Below are positions 43,540-52,158 of a stretch of DNA of 64,000 nt, in pieces. The first letter of the stretch is position 1. Each line of letters opens with the position of its first letter. Made by a program: the position numbers and the translations under genes. Under the pieces are notes generated by a model. It was not told where the DNA came from. It searched no databases and was given only the letters and a program-made list of their open reading frames with translations. Source of the stretch: Gammaproteobacteria bacterium (lineage in GTDB: Bacteria > Pseudomonadota > Gammaproteobacteria > Burkholderiales > Gallionellaceae); assembly GCA_018814405.1 (NCBI GenBank), contig JAHIZO010000004.1, forward strand, positions 1-64,000, written 5' to 3'.

Positions 43540-45936
43540 ATGAATAGTCCGGTGCAAGGCAATTCGAATGAAATGAGTGTGCGACTTGAGTTCACCAAGA
43601 ACCTCAATCACGTCACCAACAAGATCCATGCAACCAGCAACATCGACGAGATCATGCTCGATGTCAGCAAGGATATCTGTTCCCTATTCAATGCCGACCG
43701 TCTGACTATCTATGTGGTGGGAGATGACAAAGCTTCGCTGGTTTCCAAGGTAAAGACCGGCCTGAATTCGTTCAAGGATCTGAAGCTGCCGATCGCCGAA
43801 CAAAGTATCGCCGGCTTCAGTGCTGTAAACAAGAAGTTGCTCAACATCAAGGATGTGTACGACCAGCAAGAACTGGTTGCGCATAGCCCAACCTTGCGCT
43901 TCCTGCAGGATGTGGATAAACGCACCGGCTATCGCACCAAGCACATGCTGGTTGCCCCTATCGTGGACGAAGGTGGCGAGCTGGTCGGGGTGATGCAAGT
44001 CATCAACAATAAAGCCGGTGTGCCTTTCCCGAGCATGGTAGAGGAAGGTGTGAAGGAGTTGGCGCAGACTCTGGCCGTGGCTTTGCGCCAGCGTCAGCAG
44101 CAGAACGGTGCCATCAAGACCAAATACGACTATCTGGTGGCGGATGCCATCATGTCAGCTGCAGAATTCGAACTGGCCACACGTACTGCGCGGCGTAAGG
44201 GCGTAGATGTCGAGAATGTATTGATCGACGAATTCCAGATCAAGTTGGATGGATTGGGGAATGCGCTCTCCAAATTCTTTGGCGTTCCTTATGAGCCCTT
44301 CCAGGCAGACCGAGTCAAGCCAAGCGAGCTGTTGCGCAACCTGCGCCGGGAATATGTAGAAAGCAGTCACTGGGTTCCCATTGACGACACGCCCGAAGGG
44401 CTGGTCATTCTGACTACCGATCCCGAGCGGATACAGGCCTCCCGTGTCGTTAACAACATCTTCCCCAAGAATCGCCTGATCTACAAGGTCTGTTCACAGC
44501 GTGAATTCAAGATGACGCTGGACCATTTCTATGGCGGCGGCAGCACGGCAGGGGAAGGCACCGGCGTCTTCGGCACCATGGACGATTCTTCAGTGGACGA
44601 TCTGCTCACTTCATTGGGCGGAGAGGACGAGGAGGATTCGGGTAGCATCAATCAGGATGACCTGAATGCAGCGGCGGACAACGAGTTGGTCAAGCTGGTC
44701 AACAAGATCATCGTTGATGCTTACAAGATGGGTGCATCCGATATCCATATCGAGCCTGGCCCGGGCAAGATGAAGACACAGATCCGTGTGCGCAAGGACG
44801 GCTCGTTGCTGAACTATATCGAGATCCCCTCCACCTATCGGAATGCACTGGTCACCCGTCTCAAGATCATGTGCGATCTTGATATCTCGGAGAAGCGCCG
44901 TCCGCAGGATGGCAAGATCAAGTTCAAGAAGTTTGGACCGTTGGATATCGAATTGCGTGTAGCGACCATTCCTTCACAGGGCGGTGTGGAAGACGTGGTG
45001 ATGCGTATCCTCGCATCGGGCGAGCCGATTCCGTTGGACAAGATGGGCTTCTCGGACCGTAATCTTGATTTGATCAAAAAGACAGTGTCCAAGCCCTATG
45101 GCTTGTTCTTTGTGTGCGGCCCGACCGGTTCCGGTAAGACCACCACACTGCACTCCATCCTGAAACACATCAATACGCCAGACACCAAGATATGGACGGC
45201 GGAAGACCCGGTGGAAATCACGCAAAAAGGTTTGCGCCAGGTGCAGATCAATAAAAAAGCGGGATTGGATTTCGCCACCATCATGCGCGCTTTCCTGCGT
45301 GCCGACCCAGACGTGATCATGGTCGGTGAGATGCGTGACAAGGAAACTGTATCCACAGGTATTGAAGCATCACTTACCGGTCACCTGGTGTTTGCCACGC
45401 TGCACACCAACAGTGCGCCGGAATCCATCATCCGTTTGCTGGACATGGGCATGGACCCGTTCAACTTTGCTGATGCGTTGTTGGGCATTCTGGCGCAACG
45501 CTTGGCAAAGCGACTGTGTAAGCATTGCAAAAAACCGCATATCGCCACGCAGGACGACATCAAGGCTTTGCTGTCCGAGTACGCTGAAGAGCTTAAGAGC
45601 ACAGAGACTTGGAAAAAAGATCCCGGTGCCGCCAGCAAGGCGCAGTACGCGGAGTGGCTGAAGCTGTTTGGCGACGACAAGGGGCAGATCACGCTGTATG
45701 AAAAAGTCGGTTGCGAGAAATGTTCCAACACCGGCTATGCAGGTCGTGTCGGTTTGCATGAACTGCTGATCGGTACAGACCCAGTGAAAAAAGCCATTCA
45801 GGAGCATGCCCGTGTCGCTGAGCTGTTTGCCATCGCATTGGAAGAGGGCATGCGCACACTGAAGCAGGACGGTATCGAGAAGGTGCTGCTGGGTATCACC
45901 GATATCCATCAAGTGCGGGCAGTCTGTATCAAGTAA
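43540..45936 (+). CDS. GAF-fused type II secretion/type IV pilus-type ATPase
   Basis: A 798-residue protein. A GAF domain (about 10-190) precedes a GspE/PilB N-terminal-like region (about 200-345), an acidic linker (about 350-390) and a secretion ATPase core (about 395-798). Walker A is GPTGSGKTTTLHS (about 525), the Walker B region is DVIMVGEMRDKET, and the zinc-type pairs CKHC and CEKC are present. GAF fusions to this ATPase are unusual and suggest control by a small ligand. The ATG at 43540 has AGGAG upstream; a longer reading is Arg-rich. No platform or secretin genes are adjacent. Confidence 0.9.
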   Translation: MNSPVQGNSNEMSVRLEFTKNLNHVTNKIHATSNIDEIMLDVSKDICSLFNADRLTIYVVGDDKASLVSKVKTGLNSFKDLKLPIAEQSIAGFSAVNKKLLNIKDVYDQQELVAHSPTLRFLQDVDKRTGYRTKHMLVAPIVDEGGELVGVMQVINNKAGVPFPSMVEEGVKELAQTLAVALRQRQQQNGAIKTKYDYLVADAIMSAAEFELATRTARRKGVDVENVLIDEFQIKLDGLGNALSKFFGVPYEPFQADRVKPSELLRNLRREYVESSHWVPIDDTPEGLVILTTDPERIQASRVVNNIFPKNRLIYKVCSQREFKMTLDHFYGGGSTAGEGTGVFGTMDDSSVDDLLTSLGGEDEEDSGSINQDDLNAAADNELVKLVNKIIVDAYKMGASDIHIEPGPGKMKTQIRVRKDGSLLNYIEIPSTYRNALVTRLKIMCDLDISEKRRPQDGKIKFKKFGPLDIELRVATIPSQGGVEDVVMRILASGEPIPLDKMGFSDRNLDLIKKTVSKPYGLFFVCGPTGSGKTTTLHSILKHINTPDTKIWTAEDPVEITQKGLRQVQINKKAGLDFATIMRAFLRADPDVIMVGEMRDKETVSTGIEASLTGHLVFATLHTNSAPESIIRLLDMGMDPFNFADALLGILAQRLAKRLCKHCKKPHIATQDDIKALLSEYAEELKSTETWKKDPGAASKAQYAEWLKLFGDDKGQITLYEKVGCEKCSNTGYAGRVGLHELLIGTDPVKKAIQEHARVAELFAIALEEGMRTLKQDGIEKVLLGITDIHQVRAVCIK

Positions 45937-47612
45937 TGCAATTTCGCCTAGTCGGCGAAAAGAAATACGAGGGATTCGTGGATACGACCAAGGTCAAGGC
46001 TTATATGGCGCAAGAACAAGAGCAGCGAACCATGCTGGAAAGTCTGCTCAATCGCCTGAACGACCTCAACGCGATCGGTGCATCGCTGTCCAGTGAGCGT
46101 AACATCGACAAGCTGCTGGAGAACATCCTGAGCGCCTCGATGAAGATCACCAATGCCGATGCCGGTACGCTGTATCTGCTCGACGTTGAAAAGCAGGAGC
46201 TCACTTTCGAGATTTTGCGCAACCGCTCACTCGGCATCAGCATGGGCGGCACTTCCGGCGAGAAGATCCCGTTCTACCCCATCCACTTGATCGGGAAAGA
46301 AGGCGAGCCGAACCATGCCATGGTAGTGAGCCATGCCGCCCTGAGTGGAGAGACGGTCAACATCCCGGATGCCTACATCGCTGAAGGTTTCGACTTCACC
46401 GGCACCAAACATTTCGATGCCAAGACCGGTTATCACTCGCGTTCTTTTCTGGCTGTGCCGATGCGTGACCATGAACACGAAGTCATCGGCGTCTTGCAGC
46501 TCATCAATGCGCTGGATGAACAGGGCGGGGTGCTGCAATTCTCGCTGGACGACCAGAAGCTGCTGGAATCTCTCGCTTCGCAGGCGGCAATCGCCATCAG
46601 CAACCGGCGGCTGATCCTGCAGATGGAAGAGCTGTTCGAGTCCTTCATCAAACTCATCAACACCGCGATCGACGATAAATCTCCCTACACAGGGGGCCAC
46701 TGTGCGCGGGTTCCTGCGCTGACCATGATGCTGGCCGAGGCGGCCAGCCGGACTGATCAAGGCGAGCTAAAGCCATTCAAACTGACCGATCAGGATAGAT
46801 ACGAACTCAAGATGGCCGGCTTGCTGCACGACTGTGGCAAGATCACCACGCCAGTCCACGTAGTGGATAAGGCCACAAAATTGCACACCCTGTTCGACCG
46901 TATCCAGTTACTGGACACACGTTTCGAGGTGCTCAAGCGTGATGCTGAGATTGCACTGCTGCGAGGTGAATTGAATCAGGGGGAATACGATTCGCGCGTG
47001 AGCCAGCTTGATGAGGATCGCGAGTTCTTGCGGCGCACCAATATCGGTGGCGAGAAGATGTCGGATACCGACATTGAAAGGGTGCGCGCCATCGCTGCCT
47101 ATCCTTGGCGCGATGTGGAGGGTGAGATGCGCGATTTCCTGTCTGCAGAGGAAACCGAGAACCTGACCATTCGCGCCGGCACACTGACAGCGGAAGAGCG
47201 TGAGATCATCAACCACCACATCGTGGTGACCATCAAGATGCTGGAGTCGCTGCCCTGGCCCAAGCACCTCAAACGCGTGCCCGAATACGCAGGCGGCCAT
47301 CACGAACGCATGGATGGCAAGGGCTACCCCAAAGGCCTGACCAAAGAACAGATGTCTATTCAGGCAAGATTGATGGGGATAGCGGACATCTTCGAGGCAC
47401 TTACCGCCAAAGATCGCCCCTACAAGCCCGGCAAGACGCTGACCGAATCGCTAAACATCCTCGGCAACTTCAAACTGAACGGGCATATCGACCCCGAGCT
47501 GTTCGATGCCTTTATTCGTGAAAAAGTCTATCTTGAATACGCGCACCGCTTCCTGTCTCCCGAGCAGATCGATGATGTGGACGTGAACAAGATACCTGGC
47601 TACCAGTCTTGA
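45936..47612 (+). CDS. GAF/HD-GYP cyclic-di-GMP phosphodiesterase
   Basis: A 558-residue soluble protein translated by TAATG coupling with the ATPase. A GAF domain (about 35-222) precedes an HD-GYP domain. GLLHDCGK (HD at 298-299), INHH (427-428) and HHERMDGKGYP (455-465) are complete, so c-di-GMP hydrolysis is expected. Between the HD and the GYP motif there are about 155 residues, roughly 80 more than usual, with charged helical sequence at about 315-415. This insertion may bind a partner such as the ATPase encoded in front of it. Confidence 0.9.
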   Translation: MQFRLVGEKKYEGFVDTTKVKAYMAQEQEQRTMLESLLNRLNDLNAIGASLSSERNIDKLLENILSASMKITNADAGTLYLLDVEKQELTFEILRNRSLGISMGGTSGEKIPFYPIHLIGKEGEPNHAMVVSHAALSGETVNIPDAYIAEGFDFTGTKHFDAKTGYHSRSFLAVPMRDHEHEVIGVLQLINALDEQGGVLQFSLDDQKLLESLASQAAIAISNRRLILQMEELFESFIKLINTAIDDKSPYTGGHCARVPALTMMLAEAASRTDQGELKPFKLTDQDRYELKMAGLLHDCGKITTPVHVVDKATKLHTLFDRIQLLDTRFEVLKRDAEIALLRGELNQGEYDSRVSQLDEDREFLRRTNIGGEKMSDTDIERVRAIAAYPWRDVEGEMRDFLSAEETENLTIRAGTLTAEEREIINHHIVVTIKMLESLPWPKHLKRVPEYAGGHHERMDGKGYPKGLTKEQMSIQARLMGIADIFEALTAKDRPYKPGKTLTESLNILGNFKLNGHIDPELFDAFIREKVYLEYAHRFLSPEQIDDVDVNKIPGYQS

Positions 47613-47699
47613 GTGACGAAATACGTCACTCTATGGGCGTAATGGGGCAGCCTAGGGGGGGTGTTTGCACGGAAAGCCATCCAATTCAGCCTTTGATGC

Positions 47700-47715
47700 T
47701 GGCACGCAACCTGCT
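47700..47715 (+). promoter_or_regulatory. Sigma-54 promoter of the pilin gene
   Basis: TGGCACGCAACCTGCT matches the -24/-12 consensus in all but one key base, with exactly ten bases between GG (47701-47702) and GC (47713-47714). Pilin genes in other proteobacteria use sigma-54 with PilR, so the location is apt. Confidence 0.85.
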
Positions 47716-47781
47716 ACTATTCGTCCACACACCTCGTGTGTGCCCTTAAAGGCAACGATAAACCCGCAAAGGAGATAAACA

Positions 47782-48237
47782 ATGAAGCAAGTTCAAAAAG
47801 GTTTTACCCTGATCGAACTGATGATCGTGGTCGCGATTATCGGTATTCTGGCTGCTGTGGCGATCCCCGCTTACAGCGACTACACCAAAAAAGCCAAGTT
47901 CACCGAAGTGGTGCAGGCTACACAGGCTCTGAAAACAGCGATTGAAGTGTGCTTGTCTGAAAACAACGGTCAAATCGAAGAGTGCGGCCAAGGATCTGGT
48001 GGTGTACCTTTGGATCGTGGTGCTAACGGCAAGCTCGTGGCATCGGTTATTACTTCTGTTACAGGAACAGGCACAGCAGACGGTACGAACATGTACATTG
48101 AGGCAGCCGCTGTTGCCACAAATGGTCTGAATAGCCAAACCTACCGTTTGGCACCTACATTCAGCGATGTGAACGGTGTGACATGGACACTCGATACGAC
48201 CAACAGCACCTGCTACGGTGAGTCTATCTGTAAGTAA
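47782..48237 (+). CDS. Type IV pilin (PilA/PilE-like)
   Basis: A 151-residue prepilin with a seven-residue leader (MKQVQKG) and [20 protein letters not shown], the signature cut and methylated by PilD. Glu5 of the mature protein is present. Four Cys (two near the middle, two at the end) could form disulfides. AAGGAG stands before the ATG, and a sigma-54 promoter and a strong terminator frame it as a single-gene unit. It follows an ATPase gene of the matching family. Confidence 0.95.
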   Translation: MKQVQKGFTLIELMIVVAIIGILAAVAIPAYSDYTKKAKFTEVVQATQALKTAIEVCLSENNGQIEECGQGSGGVPLDRGANGKLVASVITSVTGTGTADGTNMYIEAAAVATNGLNSQTYRLAPTFSDVNGVTWTLDTTNSTCYGESICK

Positions 48238-48256
48238 TAGGTTTTTGCAGGTCGAT

Positions 48257-48284
48257 AAAAGCCCCTCTCCGGAGGGGCTTTTTC
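48257..48284 (+). terminator. Intrinsic terminator after the pilin gene
   Basis: GCCCCTC-TCCG-GAGGGGC (48261-48278) with AAAA before and TTTTT after. Reading into the next gene would need escape from this strong site. Confidence 0.92.
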
Positions 48285-48297
48285 TTGGGGGAAGAAG

Positions 48298-49905
48298 ATG
48301 TCAATAAAGTTGAAATCCGGGTATACAGGGCTGCTGATTCTAGCCATCACACTTCTTTATGGTCAGTTCCTGTGGAATCCGATCTTGTTCGATGATCTTC
48401 AATTCTTTTTGATAGATGCCAGCGGGCATCAGCCGGTGGATGACTATCGTTATTCGCCTTTTGAATTGCGTTCTTTGCCTTACGCGACCCTGACCTGGGG
48501 CAAAGCACTGTTCGGCCTCGATCTGTTGCATTTCCGTATCGAGAATCTGTTGCTACACGCGGCGGTTGCCGTGGCGTTGTTCTTTTTCCTGATGCGTTTG
48601 TTTGAATCGGTGCTGCATACACGCATCGCCGGGCAATTGTCTTTTGCCGGTTTGGCTTTTGCAGCGGCATTGTTATTTGCATTGCATCCGGTTGCTGTGT
48701 ATGCGGTAGGTTATCTGGTGCAGCGCACCATGCTGATGGCGACTTTGTTCGGCCTGCTTGCTATGTTGTCTTGGTTGCACGGGAGTGAACGCGCCAGCAA
48801 ACCCTGGTTGTGGGGGAGTGTGCTTTTTTACTATCTGGCCGTATTTTGCAAAGAGCATGCAATCATGCTGCCTGCGGTACTGTTGGCATTGACAGTGCTG
48901 CTGCATGAAGATTGGAAAGGAAAAATCCGTTCCAGTTGGCAGGTCTTGGTGGCAATGGGCTGTCTGGCGCTTTTCGTTCTGTTCTCAAAGATTGGCATTT
49001 TGGGTTCAATGTATGAGGTAGGCGCTCCAGAGATGCTGAATGATGTTGAAAGCAACCTTAACTATCCCTTGAGTGTATTGACCCAGAGCGCTTTGTTTTT
49101 CAAGTATGCCGGTCTTTGGTTGTTACCGAATCCGAACTGGATGGCGGTAGATATGCGTGAACCCTTCGCGCCATCCATATGGTCTGGCTATCTTGCCGCC
49201 TTGCTCGCATTCTTGGCATGGGGTGCATTGGCGCTTTGGTTGTTGTTGAAACGCAGTCAAATGGGACTGCTTGGATTTGCATTGTTGTTTCCGTGGCTGA
49301 TGTTCATGCCGGAGTTTTCCACTATCCGCATCCAAGAGAGTTTTGTGCTGTATCGCAGCTATCTGTGGGCGGTAGGTGCGGGTGCTTTATTACCCTTGTT
49401 GTTGGACAAGTTGGACAAACAAATGGCCGGGGTAGTGATCACTGCGATTGCCTTGGCAATGTTGCCCATATCAATGGATAGGCTGGCATCATTCTCTCAT
49501 CCACTGACACTCTGGGATGATGCCGCTAAACTGTTAAAAAATGATGAGCCTTTGCACGGGAGCGCTCGTATCTACAACAATCGCGGTCTGGAGCATCTCA
49601 AGGTTCAAAACTATGTAGAGGCATTGCAAGACTTTCAACTTTCAATCCGGTTGAATCCCAACATGCCGTCTGCTTATACCAACATGGGGGCTGTCTATCT
49701 CAAAGTTGGGCAACCCAAACAGGCAATGGCTGCATTTGATGAGGCTATTGCCATCATGCAAAGAGCAGGCAAGGTCGATAGTTCGCATCCATTCTATGGC
49801 AAAGCCAAGGCGTATGAGGCAATGGGGGAGCTTGATGAAGCCAGGAACCATTATGAAATATCCTGCAAGCTCGGAAATAAAGGCTGCGAAAAACTGGTCG
49901 AATGA
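48298..49905 (+). CDS. Polytopic GT-C-like membrane protein with C-terminal TPRs
   Basis: A 535-residue protein with about ten to twelve helices (about 8-390) and TPR repeats at the end (about 405-535, ARIYNNRGLEHLKVQNYVEAL, AYTNMGAVYLKVGQPKQAM). An Asp-Asp pair (PILFDDLQFF) lies just after the first helix, where PMT/TMTC-type glycosyltransferases have their catalytic acids. Its place directly after a pilin gene suggests pilin or surface-protein glycosylation, which is inference. The start is 20 bases after the pilin terminator. Confidence 0.72.
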   Translation: MSIKLKSGYTGLLILAITLLYGQFLWNPILFDDLQFFLIDASGHQPVDDYRYSPFELRSLPYATLTWGKALFGLDLLHFRIENLLLHAAVAVALFFFLMRLFESVLHTRIAGQLSFAGLAFAAALLFALHPVAVYAVGYLVQRTMLMATLFGLLAMLSWLHGSERASKPWLWGSVLFYYLAVFCKEHAIMLPAVLLALTVLLHEDWKGKIRSSWQVLVAMGCLALFVLFSKIGILGSMYEVGAPEMLNDVESNLNYPLSVLTQSALFFKYAGLWLLPNPNWMAVDMREPFAPSIWSGYLAALLAFLAWGALALWLLLKRSQMGLLGFALLFPWLMFMPEFSTIRIQESFVLYRSYLWAVGAGALLPLLLDKLDKQMAGVVITAIALAMLPISMDRLASFSHPLTLWDDAAKLLKNDEPLHGSARIYNNRGLEHLKVQNYVEALQDFQLSIRLNPNMPSAYTNMGAVYLKVGQPKQAMAAFDEAIAIMQRAGKVDSSHPFYGKAKAYEAMGELDEARNHYEISCKLGNKGCEKLVE

Positions 49906-49909
49906 AGTG

Positions 49910-49939
49910 TCGGGCCGCATTGCAAAAGATACGGCCCGA
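49910..49939 (+). other. Inverted repeat after the TPR membrane protein
   Basis: TCGGGCCG (49910-49917) pairs with CGGCCCGA (49932-49939) over a 14-base loop. No T-run follows; it may act as a weak terminator. Confidence 0.45.
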
Positions 49940-50054
49940 TATCCCGTGCTATTCACCGTTTGAACAGGCAACAAAATTCATACAATGCAATCCGTTGGCT
50001 TGAGTGAAAAAGTTTCTGTGTCCCCTCGCAGTTGCACTCATGCCGGCAATCGCC

Positions 50055-50140
50055 CCTGTCTGGCTGATCAGACAGGCTGGGGCGGCCCCCCAGTCTTGTA
50101 GGATTTTTTCCTACTAAAAAATCGGAAGTCATCCGATTTT
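50055..50140 (+). promoter_or_regulatory. Paired inverted repeats in the flhDC leader
   Basis: The 306 bases before flhD hold CCTGTCTG-gctgat-CAGACAGG (50055-50076, perfect 8-bp arms), a G/C palindrome CTGGGG..CCCCAG close after it, and AAAATCGGA-agtca-TCCGATTTT (50118-50140, perfect 9-bp arms with a T-run). They could be operators or an attenuator of the flagellar master operon. I see no clear -35/-10 pair. Confidence 0.5.
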
Positions 50141-50211
50141 CCTATGTCCATTGCGCCCGCAAAATGCAACCGTCGAATCAAGACATCAATGTTTTTTGCG
50201 AGGGGACTGCA

Positions 50212-50532
50212 ATGAATACGAATCAAGTACACGAAGAGATCCGGGAAATAAATCTTTCATACATGATGTTGGCGCAGCAGATGATCCGTAGCGATAAAGC
50301 CAGTGCGATCTTCCGTCTTGGCGTGAGCGAAGAGCTGGCCGAGCTGATCGATGGACTGTCGCCCGCTCAGATGCTGAAGATGACAGGCGCCAATATGCTG
50401 TTGTGCCGCTTCCGCTTCGATGAGCAGCTGTTGCTGAACATGATCACCGATTACAACAAGGACCGCATGATGTCCCATGCACATGCCACCATCCTGATGG
50501 CCGGGCAACAAGTCGAAGCACTGGCTGCATAG
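50212..50532 (+). CDS. flhD: Flagellar master regulator subunit FlhD
   Basis: A 106-residue protein beginning MNTNQVHEEIREINLSYM with the helical FlhD fold (LNLSYLMLAQQMI-like segment, then FRLGVSEELAELIDGLS). FlhD with FlhC activates flagellar class II genes with sigma-70. The ATG at 50212 has GAGGGG upstream; an extension to 50164 is not like the family. flhC follows after 11 bases. Confidence 0.95.
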   Translation: MNTNQVHEEIREINLSYMMLAQQMIRSDKASAIFRLGVSEELAELIDGLSPAQMLKMTGANMLLCRFRFDEQLLLNMITDYNKDRMMSHAHATILMAGQQVEALAA

Positions 50533-50543
50533 GAGACACGATC

Positions 50544-51089
50544 ATGCGCAACAAGAGTGTGGTGAACGAGGCACGCGAGATCCAGATCGCGGTGGATTTG
50601 ATCAATCTGGGTGCACGTCTGCAGTTGTTGCAGGAAGAGACGCACCTGAGCCGCGAGCGCTTGCTCAAGCTCTATAAGGAAGTCAAAGGGGAATCTCCTT
50701 CCAAAGGCATGCTGCCTTATTCCACCGACTGGTTCATGAGCTGGTTGCCGAATATCCACTCTTCGCTGTTCATGGGCATCCATCAGTTTTTGGTGAAGAA
50801 TGCGAATGTCTCCGGTGTCGAGGCACTCATAAAAAGTTACCGTTTGTATCTTGAGCAGGCTGAAGTGACCGACGACGAGCCGACGCTTAGTGTCACTCGC
50901 GCCTGGTTCCTGATCCGCTTCTTTGAGGCAGGTATGATGCAGCTGACGCGCTGCAAAGAGTGCGGCGGTCAGTTCGTGGTGCACACCAACGAATTGTGCG
51001 AGGACTATAGTTGCGGTATCTGCCGTCCCCCGTCGCGCGCGGGCAAGACCCGCAAGGCGGCCCAAGCCGCTGCCGTTGCAATGGCATGA
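50544..51089 (+). CDS. flhC: Flagellar master regulator subunit FlhC
   Basis: A 181-residue DNA-binding partner of FlhD. Its zinc site is intact: CKEC (about 140) and, further on, CEDYSCGIC (Cys set of the family). It ends in a basic, Ala-rich tail. FlhC4FlhD2-type hexamers direct class II flagellar promoters. Confidence 0.95.
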   Translation: MRNKSVVNEAREIQIAVDLINLGARLQLLQEETHLSRERLLKLYKEVKGESPSKGMLPYSTDWFMSWLPNIHSSLFMGIHQFLVKNANVSGVEALIKSYRLYLEQAEVTDDEPTLSVTRAWFLIRFFEAGMMQLTRCKECGGQFVVHTNELCEDYSCGICRPPSRAGKTRKAAQAAAVAMA

Positions 51090-51122
51090 TCAATAGATAA
51101 ATGTGTCTGGCTACTGAAAATT

Positions 51123-51170
51123 AATCGCCGCCAATTCTGGGAAATACCTAGGCTTGGCGGCGATTGTTTT
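51123..51170 (+). terminator. Terminator between flhC and motA
   Basis: AATCGCCGCCAA (51123-51134) pairs perfectly over 12 bases with TTGGCGGCGATT (51154-51165) and is followed by GTTTTGGG. The loop is 19 bases. The next 115 bases show no sigma-28 site that I could accept. Confidence 0.75.
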
Positions 51171-51285
51171 GGGAATGGTGAAAGCCTGAATAGCTGTAGA
51201 TATGCCGGTTTGTTCGGGTAATGAAGCCAAAATGCTCCTGCTAGGATACGATTGAGCCTTGGATAGGCATAAGTAGAGGTGAACC

Positions 51286-52140
51286 ATGCTGGTGATTGTT
51301 GGATATGTAGTGGTGCTGGGCGCGGTTTTTGGCGGCTACGCGATGGCGGGCGGCCATCTGGGCGGGCTATATCAGCCGCTTGAGTTGCTGATGATCGGCG
51401 GTGGAGCCGGGGGCGCATTTCTGGTCGGAAACAACATGACGGCTATTAAGGCGACCTTGAAATCCATTCCCGTATTGTTCAAAGGTGCCAAGTACAACAA
51501 AGAGACTTACATGGAGCTGATGGCGCTCATGTATGAACTGTTGGGCAAGGTGCGCAAGGAAGGCATGATGTCCATCGAGGGCGATGTCGAGAACCCCAAT
51601 GAAAGTGCCATTTTTGCCAAGTATCCCAAGATCCTTGGCGATCATCATGTAGTCGAATTCATCACCGATTATCTGCGCATCATGGTTAGCGGAAACTTGA
51701 ATGCGATGGAGATCGAGAACCTGATGGATGTGGAGATCGAGACACACCATCATGAAGCCATGGTGCCGTCACACGTTATCGCCAAACTGGGAGATGGCAT
51801 GCCGGCTTTCGGTATCGTTGCGGCGGTGATGGGCGTGGTGCACACCATGGAGTCTGTGGGTATCCCGCCGGCTGAGCTGGGTATTTTGATCGCGCATGCC
51901 TTGGTCGGTACTTTCCTCGGCATCTTGCTGGCCTATGGTTTCGTAGGCCCTTTGGCTGGATTGCTGGAACAAAAGGCAGACGAGGAAGGCAAGATCTATC
52001 AGGCAACCAAGGTGGTGTTATTGGCTAATTTGAACGGATACGCGCCGGCCATGGCGGTCGAGTTCGGGCGCAAGGTGCTGAACTCCACCGACCGTCCAGG
52101 CTTTGCCGAGCTTGAAGAGCACGTCAAGCAGAAGCGCTGA
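51286..52140 (+). CDS. motA: Flagellar stator protein MotA
   Basis: A 284-residue proton-channel subunit with four helices (two near 2-50, two near 170-225) and a large cytoplasmic domain between. PAFGIVAAVMGVVHTMESVG and GTFLGILLAYGFVGPLA are the conserved helix 3/4 sequences. With MotB it forms the torque-generating stator. It is followed by motB after 18 bases. Confidence 0.96.
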   Translation: MLVIVGYVVVLGAVFGGYAMAGGHLGGLYQPLELLMIGGGAGGAFLVGNNMTAIKATLKSIPVLFKGAKYNKETYMELMALMYELLGKVRKEGMMSIEGDVENPNESAIFAKYPKILGDHHVVEFITDYLRIMVSGNLNAMEIENLMDVEIETHHHEAMVPSHVIAKLGDGMPAFGIVAAVMGVVHTMESVGIPPAELGILIAHALVGTFLGILLAYGFVGPLAGLLEQKADEEGKIYQATKVVLLANLNGYAPAMAVEFGRKVLNSTDRPGFAELEEHVKQKR

Positions 52141-52158
52141 TCCGGGAAACGTTGAATC

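Noticed and set aside
51090-51285. Sigma-28 promoter before motA
   Set aside because: TAAA and GCCG-like pieces are present but not with 15-base spacing.
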